From Halichoerus grypus (taxonomy: Eukaryota; Chordata; Mammalia; Carnivora; Phocidae), in assembly GCF_964656455.1 (NCBI RefSeq), contig NC_135719.1, forward strand, positions 133,299,284 through 133,363,283: a DNA stretch of 64,000 nucleotides, in the 5' to 3' direction. The notes beneath the pieces were generated by a model. It did no database searches. It was not told where the DNA came from and was given only the letters and a program-made list of their open reading frames with translations. A program made the translations under genes and the position numbers. Positions 55,724 to 64,000 of this stretch are shown piece after piece; within the stretch, counting starts at the first letter, position 1, and each line of letters starts with the position of its first letter.

Positions 55724-55741
55724 TATTTTCTAATAACTCTT

Positions 55742-55858
55742 AATACTTGCCTCCTATATTATTCAGTCCATAGTAACATAGTCTATTCTTGAGAGACCCT
55801 TATTTTAGTAACAATTCATAATGGTGAGGATAAAGATTTTGGTAACTATTGGGAAGAT
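55742..55858. other. Short unique stretch
   Basis: Nothing recognised. Confidence 0.35.
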
Positions 55859-55859
55859 G

Positions 55860-56030
55860 CCTTGAAATAACTACTGTTTGTCACCTCTAGTCTGCCAGGT
55901 ACTCTGTATCCAATGCCTCATTCAAGCCTCAGCACCTCCCCATGACGTTTATGCTATTCTGTACATTTTCCAAATGGAGAAGCTAAGGCTTAAAGAGGTT
56001 AATTGACTTTTGCATACTCTGAATCACTAT
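55860..56030 (-). mobile_element. MIR-type SINE
   Basis: Reverse-complement order: 'tctgccaggtactctgtatc', 'tcattcaagcctcagcacct', 'tccaaatggagaagctaagg' and 'cttaaagaggttaattgact'. Confidence 0.62.
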
Positions 56031-56283
56031 ATAATAAATAATTCCTCTCTTAGTGGTCTTTCTTTAACATTTCTGCCAATGCCAACATGTTTAAAACAAG
56101 AAGAGCTCTGGGAACAATGTTTAGAACTCTCTCTGGGGGGAGGTTGATCTGCTAAATTGTTACATATTTCACCTTCCAACTGATTTTACAAATCAGACCT
56201 TAGTCCATTTTAAAGATGTAGAAGTATATTATAAAATATAATCAATATTTAATAAGAGATTTTTAGAAATCCCTGTTTTTTTA

Positions 56284-56481
56284 GGGGCGCCTGGGTGGCT
56301 CAGATGGTTAAGCGTCTGCCTTCGGCTCAGGTCATGATCCCAGGGTCCTGGGATTGAGCCCTGCATCGGGTTCCCTGCTTGGAGGGGAGCCTGCTTCTCC
56401 CTCTCCCTCTACTGTTCCCCCTGCTTGTGCTCTCTTGTTCTCTCTATCAAATAAATAAATAAAATCTTAAAAAAAAAGAAA
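56284..56481 (+). mobile_element. Can-SINE, full length
   Basis: Head GGGGCGCCTGGGTGGCTCAG, 'cccagggtcctgggattgag', and tail AAATAAATAAAATCTTAAA. TSD AGAAATCCCTGTTTT at 56265-56279 and 56482-56496; four extra bases (TTTA) sit between the left TSD and the head. Confidence 0.96.
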
Positions 56482-56499
56482 AGAAATCCCTGTTTTGTA

Positions 56500-57375
56500 T
56501 CCTTTTAATGATTTAGTATGTATAAATAATGGCTGTGTGTGTGTCGGGGGGGGGGTTAGATTTGGCTGAGTCTGCTATGTTTAATGTTTGAAAACTCTGA
56601 CCTTGAACTTCTCCCAAGGCTTTGGTTTTCCCAGGTATATGCTTCAGATGGCTCTCTCTGTGATGCGATAAAGTTAAATCATTTTCAACATCAATATGTG
56701 CCTTGAGATTAACTGCTTCCCTTTGTTTTAAGGCAGTAGAACATGGCTTGTGGATTATTATTTCCTTGGTGAGATTTTTTTCTTTTCACTGGAATTTCTC
56801 CAATGCTTCATCCTTCAGGAAAAGGAAATTTGATGGCTCATTTTCCATCCCTATATTGCCTACTTCCACCCCCAAATAAATCAGTTGACAACTCACATTA
56901 TACAGCAATAGGATACCCAAACATGGAACCCATCCCTCAGGAGGGAGATCAAGCAAAAACATTCCAGTGTAGGTGGGATTAATCACAAATGCCAATATGA
57001 GGTTTGAAATGAATCATCAAGATATTTAGACCCATTCTGGTATAAAATGAGACTGTAACCACTTTACTACCAAAAACGGAAAGTAGATGCTAAGTACTCA
57101 TTTGTAAAAATTAACTATTTTTCTCATTTTCCAAAACTTAAGGGCTTCTGTGTCCTCCCAAATGTAATATTGTGATATGCTATGAAATTCCAGTATTGAA
57201 TCAAAATAAGATTTTCTAAAAAGCTGGATGCATGAAATTCTGTACTTTCTGATGCAAGAGTTAGATTTGGTTCCTACTAACAAAGTGACCTTGCCTATTG
57301 GCTCTGGTCTACATACCCAGGACAAAAGAACAAACAAACAAGCAAACAAAAACAAGAAACCTCTGTTTTTCAACA
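56500..57375. other. Unique noncoding sequence
   Basis: Begins with a short GT run and a G11 run near 56545-56556. The minus-strand frame 57098-57373 and others have no family features. Confidence 0.4.
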
Positions 57376-57378
57376 GCT

Positions 57379-57820
57379 GTATTAGTCTGCTTCAGCTGTC
57401 ATAACAAAATATCATAGACTAGGTGGCTTACATAACAGAAATTTATTTTCTCACAGTTATGGAGACTGGAAATCCAAGATCAATGCCAGCACGGTTGGGG
57501 GCTGGTGAAGTTTCTCCCCTTGGTGTGTGGATGGCTGCCTTCTTGCTGTGTACACACATGACCTCTTTGTGCATACTTGGAGAGAGCACTGACAAGCAAA
57601 ATCTTCGGTGTGTATTCTTATAAGGACACTAATCCTCTTGGATTAGAGCCTCTCCACACACACACACACACACACACATACACACACACACACACCGCTT
57701 ATGATCTCACTGAACCTTAATTACTTCTTTAGAAGCCTTATCTCCAAATTAGCCACACTGGGGGTTAGGGCTTTGACATACAAATTTTGGGGTGGATATA
57801 AACATTTAGTCCAATACAAC
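57379..57820 (-). mobile_element. MaLR-type LTR with internal (CA)n, antisense
   Basis: Reverse-complement LTR related to 54.9 kb: 'gtattagtctgcttcagctg', 'tcataacaaaatatcataga', 'ctaggtggcttacataacag', 'ttcttgctgtgtacacacat', 'ataaggacactaatcctc' and 'gggggttagggctttgaca'. A CA microsatellite expanded inside it (57655-57695). Confidence 0.75.
57655..57695. repeat. (CA)n microsatellite inside an LTR
   Basis: About 19 CA units with one TA interruption, splitting the MaLR-type LTR. Confidence 0.96.
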
Positions 57821-57824
57821 AACC

Positions 57825-58285
57825 AAGAATAGAATGCACAGCTAGTTAACTTAGGAACCATCAACTTCATCTATTCTATCCTGACTTAGAGTTCTGTACT
57901 AGATACGTGTACTCAGATACATACACGCCGTTAATTCATTTTCCCAAAGGTGGTGAGCACAGCTATAAATAATTTCATGACGTGTCTACAACCACGTGGT
58001 GATTTATAGACACAACTACCTCTGTAATCTTAGCCTCTGTGTGGACCCTTAGCAATCCTAAACAGCTGTCTCTGTTTCTGTAACCCTGTGGAGGTGTGGA
58101 CAGCTACATTTGTCCTTTTAAGAAGGAAAGAAAATCATTTTTTTTTTCAAAAGTGTTTACAGCACAGATGCTTCTAATGAAGGGGTTTGTGTTTACACTT
58201 GGTCTGACGGCAGGCAAATATTTGGTTTGTTCAGGAAACCAAAGAATGGCTCAAACCCCGTAGTATGGGAAGGACTTTAGAATAA
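57825..58285. other. Unique noncoding sequence
   Basis: Nothing recognised. Confidence 0.4.
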
Positions 58286-58289
58286 TGAT

Positions 58290-58380
58290 GGCAGGCATTT
58301 TTCTAAGTATAGTTGGGTTCTAATCCTGGCTCTGATTTTAATTAATTGAGGAACATTGCTTTAGTTTTTCCTGATTCCTC
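58290..58380 (+). mobile_element. Possible MIR fragment
   Basis: 'gttgggttctaatcctggct' followed by 'ctgattttaattaattgag' resembles the MIR core 'ttcaaatcccagctctg'. Short. Confidence 0.4.
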
Positions 58381-58394
58381 TTTTGTCCCCTGCA

Positions 58395-58624
58395 GGAGAT
58401 ACACTCCACACAGCAGCTGGAGCGTTGCTTTAAAAATGTAACCCTGAGCACACCACTTACAGGCTCAGAGGCCTCGAGTGTCTTCCCATCACACTATGAC
58501 CAAAGTCCTTCTCAGAGTCCTGGGATCCCAGTAGGATCTGGCTTTTGCCTGTCTCAACCACATCCCTAAGACTCTCGTCCTGATTAACTGGGCCATGACC
58601 ATGCTGGCTATCCTGCTCTCTCTC
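58395..58624 (+). mobile_element. LINE L2 fragment interrupted by two Can-SINEs
   Basis: L2-like: 'cagctggagcgttgctttaa', 'cttcccatcacactatgacc', 'aaagtccttctcagagtcc', 'ggatctggcttttgcctgtc' and 'ccatgaccatgctggctatc'. The text resumes after the SINEs at about 59040 with 'tgctgtctcttaatgcattt', as expected from L2 order. Confidence 0.52.
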
Positions 58625-58818
58625 TTTTTTTTTAAGATTTTATTTATTTGACAGGGAGAGAGAGACAGCGAGAGAGGGAACACAAGCAGGGGGAGTGGGA
58701 GAGGGAGGAGCAGGCTTCACCCCGAGCAGGGAGCCCTACGCGGGGCTCGATCCCAGGACCCTGAGACCATGACCTGAGCTGAAGGCAGATGCTTAATGAC
58801 TGAGCCACCCAGGCATCC
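58625..58818 (-). mobile_element. Can-SINE, left member of nested pair in L2
   Basis: Minus-strand copy of the 'gggaacacaagcagggggag' type, head ending CAGGCATCCC. Flanks CCTGCTCTCTCTCTT (58612-58626) and CCTTGCTGTCTCTT (58819-58832) form an imperfect duplication. The left flank is diverged, possibly by CT slippage. Confidence 0.95.
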
Positions 58819-58832
58819 CCTTGCTGTCTCTT

Positions 58833-59037
58833 TTTTTTTTTTTTTTTTTAGATTTTATTTATTTATTTCACAGAGAGAGAGATAGCGAGAGCAGGAACAC
58901 AAGCAGGGGGAGTGCGAGAGGGAGAAGCAGGCTTCCCGCTGAGCAGGGAGCCGGATGTGGGACTCGATCCCAGGACCCTGGGATCATGACCTGAGCCGAA
59001 GGCAGACGCTTAATGACTGAGCCACCCAGGCGCCCCC
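58833..59037 (-). mobile_element. Can-SINE, right member of nested pair in L2
   Basis: Minus-strand copy with a long T tail and head GGCGCCCCC. A perfect 14-bp TSD, CCTTGCTGTCTCTT, lies at 58819-58832 and 59038-59051. Its TSD is shared at the junction with the left SINE, so both used the same L2 site. Confidence 0.96.
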
Positions 59038-59054
59038 CCTTGCTGTCTCTTAAT

Positions 59055-59545
59055 GCATTTCTTCCCACCTCTGTCTACTCTCTCCCTCTCTCTCTCTCTG
59101 GGATGTAAACTGCTATTTTCCCAGTACAGACAATAGTGTTTAGTGCCTACAGATATTCAGCTGCCACTGGATAAATGCTGAAATAACATTGTTGCTAATG
59201 AAAAGTATCACAACTGAAGAGGCTAACCTAATGGGAGTTATCGTCATTATTAGTATCCTTTAATTTAAAAGCTTCCTAACTAGCATAAGCAGTTGCCTTG
59301 TAGCCTCCAGCTGAAAAAAATATTTTTCTTTGTTTTTAAATTTGCCTATTATTATTAAAAGACTCTTTAAGTAGAATATAAATGGGAAATATATAGGATG
59401 AATCTATACCTTTACATACTGTATTTTGTTTATATAAAATTAGATAATGTCTCAAGAAATTAGATTTTGTTTGAATGAGGTTCTATATTTAGTCCAAAGA
59501 GTTCTGCTGAGAACTGGCAGCTGCCACGTAATAAAGGGAAGTCCA
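59055..59545. other. Unique noncoding sequence with short (CT)n
   Basis: Contains a (CT)n run at 59083-59099. No gene or named repeat. Confidence 0.4.
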
Positions 59546-59566
59546 GGGAAGAAAGCATCATGTCCA

Positions 59567-59780
59567 GGGCTGCCTGGGGGGCTCAGTCGGTTAGGCGTCT
59601 GCCTTCAGCTCAGGTCACGATCCCAGGGTCCTGGGATCGAGTCCTTCATTGGGCTGCTTGCTCTGTGGAGAGCCTGCTTCTCGCTCTGCCTGCTCCCCCC
59701 CCCCACCCCGCTCGTGCTCTCTCTCTCTCTCACTCTGACAAATAAATAAATAAAATCTTAAAATCTTAAAAAAAAAAAAA
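59567..59780 (+). mobile_element. Can-SINE, full length
   Basis: Head GGGCTGCCTGGGGGGCTCAG, body with a C10 run and (CT)n, tail AAATAAATAAAATCTTAAA with a duplicated AATCTTAAA. Imperfect TSD GAAAGCATCATGTCCA (left, to 59566) and GAGAATGCATCATGGCCA (from 59781). Open frames here (59447-59890) are SINE artefacts. Confidence 0.95.
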
Positions 59781-59799
59781 GAGAATGCATCATGGCCAA

Positions 59800-60660
59800 A
59801 TCTTTCCATCCGTTGCTTCCAAGAGGAATGGATCAGGATTAGGGAGCAGGACATTTGCACCCCATCATATAGAAGCCATTCACAAAACACTTGGCATTGA
59901 CACTCAGCTTGCCTGTGATGAGGATTCAGCTAACTGAACCTGTGTGCAGCCAAGCCTCCCTTTCCCTTGGTAAGGGTGCAGTTCCCTAAGCCCCTGGTGT
60001 TTATCATTATATTTCTAGGGCCTCTCTGATTCCATTTGATTTCTTCTCCATCTCACTGATACCAGGCTAGCTTTTGATAGAAGAGTTACCTTATTTTTCT
60101 GAGCATCCCCTGTGCCCCTTCTTGATTCTTGCTCTGCCCTTTTCCAACTTGCTCTGTGTCCCAGGAGGCTCATCTGTGTGGACGTCACCAATGGGATACT
60201 CTGCCTTCTGCTTTCCTTTTGGGTTCAGATCATGCAGAGCGGCACCAATGGAAGATCAGAGGAAGAGGAGGAGCTAAGAGCTTGATATGTCCTTCCCTCA
60301 CCCCCTCCCTGCAAGTCACTATTCTTGGGGCTTTCCTCCACCAGAAGATCAAGCTATGGTCAGACCATCCCCTCCACACAGATTTCTTCATTTCCAATAA
60401 CCCCTCAACTACTTAATCCCTTTGGCCCAGGGAATAGAAATAGTTCTGTCACTAGCTGTGGTATTACACAGTCCCTGGTTGTTTCCCATATAATAAACAT
60501 TAAATTATGCTCTTACTCAATTTCAGTGTACCAGTTGTGTCGTACGAAAATTATGGTTATATATTTACTCATAACCCCCCCCCAAAAAAAAGATAATCTC
60601 TACATGTCTGCCCCAAAAGAGCATATGAAATTTGGAAGCAGCTTGGTGGTATCATAAAGT
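59800..60660. other. Unique or unclassified ancient sequence
   Basis: Less AT-rich than its surroundings. The part 60130-60420, with 'caccaatggaagatcagagg' and 'ccctccctgcaagtcac', may be an old unclassified mammalian repeat. Overlapping frames at 60074-60657 show no family. A C10-A9 homopolymer junction lies near 60575-60592. Confidence 0.3.
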
Positions 60661-60664
60661 AATA

Positions 60665-60880
60665 TAGCATAAGGGTTAACAGTGTACCTTCAAATCTCTG
60701 TTGTGTCTTTCACTGGCCATTAAAATTAAGTATGCTGTTTTCTTGTCTGACTTCATTTTCCCACCTGTAAAATATGGATAGTAATAATATTTAGCTGGCA
60801 GAATTATTCTGAAAGATGATCTATATAAAATATTTATCAAAATGGCTGGCAAATACTAATTATATAATAATGGTAAAACA
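60665..60880 (+). mobile_element. MIR-type SINE
   Basis: Sense MIR: 'cataagggttaacagtgtac', 'tcactggccattaaaattaa', 'tgacttcattttcccacctg', 'taaaatatggatagtaataa' and 'aatggctggcaaatactaat'. Confidence 0.68.
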
Positions 60881-60901
60881 TAGTTTTTATGTTTTCCTGA
60901 C

Positions 60902-61460
60902 TGTGGTGGTTAATTTTATGTTGGGCCACAGAGTGCCCAGACAGTTGGCCAAACACTATTCTGGGTGTGTCTCCAAGTGTGTTTCTGGATGAGATTAACA
61001 TTTCAAAATCTCTTGAGTAAAGTAGATTGCCCTTCTTAATATGGGTGGGCCTTGCCCAATCAGTTGAAAACCTAAATAAAACAACAAGTCTGAGTAAGAA
61101 GGAACGCTTCCTGATTGACTGGTGAACTGGACTTTGGTCTTTTCCTGTCTTTTAAATTTAACTAAAATGTCAGCTCTTTTTGGTCTCAAGCTTGCTGGCT
61201 TTCAGACTGGAATTTACACCTTTGGCTCTCTTGGATCTCAGGCCGTCAGACCTGGACTGGAACTCTACCATTGGCTCAAGGGTCTTTGAACCACACAACA
61301 GGTCTCCTGGTTCTCCAGCATGCCAGCTGAAACCTTTGGACTTCTTAGCCTCTATAATCATGTGAGCCAACTCCTTATTATAAATCTCTTTACATACGCA
61401 GCCACGCAAATGTATATATAGACATCCTACCGGTTTTGTTTCTTTGCCAAACTCTAATAG
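60902..61460 (+). mobile_element. Solo LTR of ERVL-like (MLT2-like) type, sense
   Basis: Starts TGTGGTGGTTAATTTTATG and carries 'cagagtgcccagacagttgg', 'gatgagattaacatttcaaa', 'gtagattgcccttcttaata', 'tgggtgggccttgcccaatc', 'agttgaaaacctaaataaaa' and 'cctctataatcatgtgagcc', ending near 'ttgccaaactctaatag'. It is the opposite-orientation relative of 18306-18776. Overlapping frames (60995-61409) are not genes. Confidence 0.65.
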
Positions 61461-61476
61461 AGTGACCTAACTTTGC

Positions 61477-61612
61477 ATCAGAATCACCCAAAAAACTAAA
61501 CAATTGCCTCAAAATTTACCCCCAAATTTTAATTTGTGAGTGAAGGGTCCAGGGAGCTGCCTTATTAACAAGATCTTCATGTGATTTTATGCAGATGACC
61601 AGCCCCGGTCTG
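61477..61612 (-). mobile_element. Possible hAT-Charlie (MER5-like) relic
   Basis: 'gcatcagaatcacccaaaaa' and, further on, 'ggagctgccttattaacaag' with 'cttcatgtgattttatgcag' follow MER5-type order but with an unusual middle. Ends are not visible. Confidence 0.4.
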
Positions 61613-61679
61613 TGAATTCCCATTTGGGAGATACTAAGTAAAAACCCAATTACAGCTCCCCAGTCACACAAGCTGAAGT

Positions 61680-61775
61680 TCTTCTACTCAGCATTCTAGA
61701 GGTGTGATCTCGTGGCAGTTATTTAAGTTTTGCACATCAGCATCCTCATCTAGAAATGATATCAATTATGCTAAA
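61680..61775 (+). mobile_element. Possible MIR fragment
   Basis: 'aggtgtgatctcgtggcagt', 'tatttaagttttgcacatca' and 'gcatcctcatctagaaatga' follow sense MIR order. Confidence 0.45.
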
Positions 61776-61944
61776 AGCTTTTATATATTGTCTTAATTCA
61801 TGAAATATGTACCATTCATCCTGGAGAAAAAAACATTTCTTGATTCATAGTAAAACATGTAATTTAACAAATCATTGTGTTTTGTTTTTTTTTTTGCTAG
61901 TAATTTTATTGTCACTTTTATTGAATAAAAGGTATTTCTTTTCC

Positions 61945-62065
61945 ACATGTTAATTCATTTAATAGTTATCAAGTGCTCATTATATGCCCAGCACTATACT
62001 TGTGCTGGGGGCACAATGATGAGCAAGACAGACACAATGCCCTGCCTTCAGGGTGGAAGGCTAGG
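61945..62065 (-). mobile_element. LINE L2 3' end, antisense
   Basis: 'ttaattcatttaatagttat', 'caagtgctcattatatgccc', 'agcactatacttgtgctggg', 'caatgatgagcaagacagac' and 'aatgccctgccttcagggtg' follow the reverse complement of the L2 terminus. Confidence 0.58.
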
Positions 62066-62117
62066 CTCCCCGCTGGCTTTCGTTGGTAAGGGCTGGGGTG
62101 GGGGCATGGACTGCAGG

Positions 62118-62143
62118 GTTGTTTTGTTTTGTTTTGTTTTTTC
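62118..62143. repeat. (TTTTG)n short repeat
   Basis: Four GTTTT units ending in a T run. Confidence 0.9.
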
Positions 62144-62149
62144 CCCTGT

Positions 62150-64000
62150 GGTTTTTGGCTGGAGTAGAGAAGATTTTGTCTAAAATCACCTGCCTTGCTA
62201 GGCTGCCCCTTTCCTAGCCTTTTGCTAGAAAGAGTAGACATTGTCTCAAAAGAAGTATCATGATGGGCATTTCTTTGTTTGCACCTGCTGTGCTTTGGGA
62301 TGTTGGCTCTTTCAGAACCAAGTCTGGGATATATGGAGGCCAAAAGAAAAACTTAACTCACAAAACTGTGAGTTACTCTGCATACTGGCCAGTTATATTT
62401 CTAACTGAAAAGCATTTTTGTCTTTCTGAATGATATGAGTCTAGGTGGTGTTCAATAAGGTGTCTAAGGTGGCCAAAGGACTGGGCTGATTGGAAGCTCT
62501 GTCTTCTAGAACTGACCTCAGAGGATCTTTCCCTGTCACCACCCGTGATGGGCCACCCCGTCATTTTTTTCTCATCCCACATTTCTTATAACCCACAACA
62601 TTTTTGTCTGAAGCTAATTTGAAAATCACGATTCTAAATTACCAAGCCATTGTACAGATGGAGAATATGATTAAGCTGTCTATGGCAGGAGTATTTCTTT
62701 GTTTCATTTCATGGTGTATGGGCCAAAAGTCAAGTGTTTCCAAATCCTCATGAAGTACGTCATTATGCATTTGCAAGTCATGGGCCATGTTGTTTCTCCA
62801 ATAAATTTTTTGGGGTCTGTATTAATGTTAGAATTTGAAGTTAGAGTGTGTCCCAGAGCCCATAGTTTACTGGGACACTGTCAAATCTGCATATTTGGGA
62901 CTGAGATCATCTAGTGAGATGCTTCCCTATCACCATAATGGTAGAAACACACATCAATTAGAAAACTACAGGCTTTATCCATCTACATCTCTACATCTTC
63001 AATGTTACTTCCTATTTTCTGGAGTCTGTTAAATGCATTTTTTTTTTTTCCCACACTCACCACATTGGCGACTTTGGAGGGTGATTATGTCTAGCTGCTT
63101 TGTTTAACACTGTCAGCCAAATTCTTAATAAGAAAATCTGTCACATCTTGATAAATCATCTTCTTCTACCACACTGAGTTTCACAGATCAGCTGGACAAC
63201 ACTTTCACAGCTGCTGCTTCCCATTGCAGAATTCAGTGTTGAACGAAATGATTCCTATGGGTAGTATCCTTTGGGTATCTTTCGGGAGGAAAATACCTTC
63301 ATTATCCTTGCCATTAAAGCGATTCCATGTGGAAACTGAGTGAAATTCACAGAAAACACAGCTGGCTTGAGAGCATCAGTAATACTAGTTTTATTAGGAG
63401 ATTTTTTTTTTTCTGATTATGCACATATTGCAGTGAATTGTTTCCAAAATTGGCAAACCTCACAAAAATCTGTTTCATCGTAAACCTATCTCTTTTGAAG
63501 TAGATGAAACATGTTGTTGCCTTCAGTGTTAAACCCTATTTCTTTTTCTTTTTCTCTATCCAGATTCACTTGATCCAGACTGAGAAAGTGATTATGGTCA
63601 AGAGAAAGCACTGAGTAGGTCTTGGAAAAGCACTAAGTAGGTCCTGGAGCTGCTCATTTTCATCCCCATTGTCTCTCTGGGATCTACTTTTCTTTCTGAG
63701 CTGATTGATTATTGATGAAACCTTTTACATGTGCAAAGTTTCCCTTGAGTACTGATGCCATCCAATCTAAGCCAGTAATAGAATTTTTAAGTGTGGTTTT
63801 ATATGACTTTCCACTTTCACTGATAACAGGAAAATAGGTGATTTTGAAAAATGAAAATCTCATACAATTTTAAAGTTATTGACTTTCTAAGGCCATGCCA
63901 ATATGTTTCCACAGCATCGCTTACAGCGTGTCCATTTTGTCATGTGTTGGAGAACAATTACACTAACCAGCTACATCGCTACCCCATTCAGGTGTAAAAT
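62150..64000. other. Unique noncoding sequence to window end
   Basis: About 1.85 kb with no repeat I can name. Contains T runs at 63038 and 63402, a 22-bp tandem duplication at 63605-63648 and a strong splice-acceptor-like site near 63540-63563. No coding family recognised in the small frames. Confidence 0.4.
63605..63648 (+). repeat. 22-bp tandem duplication
   Basis: AAAGCACTGAGTAGGTCTTGG and AAAGCACTAAGTAGGTCCTGG type units lie directly back to back with two differences. Confidence 0.93.

Noticed and set aside
61969..62343. 124-codon minus-strand open frame
   Set aside because: Overlaps an antisense L2 end and low-complexity T-rich sequence; no recognisable domain.
1..64000. CRISPR arrays, operons, phage or defence systems, integrons
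   Set aside because: The window is mammalian; repeats are SINEs, LTRs and microsatellites, with no regularly spaced identical repeats with unique spacers and no prokaryotic gene density.

Overview
This window looks like noncoding nuclear DNA from a mammal of the order Carnivora. The evidence is 22 copies of the tRNA-derived Can-SINE, with head GGGCGCCTGGGTGGCTCAG, a pyrimidine-rich body and an AAATAAATAAAATCTT tail. The body resembles the copies I know from arctoid caniforms (bears, seals, mustelids, panda). It does not match the typical dog SINEC_Cf or cat versions. Species-level assignment is inference. The background is AT-rich with no CpG-island-like stretch. No open frame above 60 codons shows a recognisable protein family, so I call no protein-coding gene. 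Whether this is intergenic DNA or a large intron cannot be decided from the sequence alone.

Layout. 1-7 kb: unique DNA with a CA/TA microsatellite, a long GGAA polypurine tract and a decayed antisense L1. 7-17.4 kb: SINE-dense, with a broken processed pseudogene (about 9.09-9.68 kb), two MER5A-type hAT elements, MIR copies and a head-to-tail SINE pair. 17.4-34.8 kb: only one Can-SINE, but an ERVL-type LTR, MIR/L2 relics, a MaLR-type LTR, a CA/TG-rich alternating tract at 28.1-28.3 kb and an old sense L1 at 29.3-31.7 kb interrupted by a hAT element; 26.87-27.42 kb is a repeat-free block that could be regulatory. 34.4-49.5 kb: several MaLR-type LTRs, an L1 3' end, an L2/hAT cluster and a second nested SINE pair. 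52-61.5 kb: dense SINEs, including a third nested pair inside an L2, plus three LTR-like relics. 61.5-64 kb: mostly unique sequence with a hAT and an L2 remnant.

The elements do not form a pathway. The main story is layered retrotransposition: L1-type machinery is the known driver of the SINEs and the pseudogene. Insertion order can be read from target-site duplications (TSDs) and from elements split by later ones. I found no CRISPR array, operon, phage, defence system, tRNA/rRNA gene or other novel system. Family names for old repeats are from recognition of consensus-like motifs, not from a database search.
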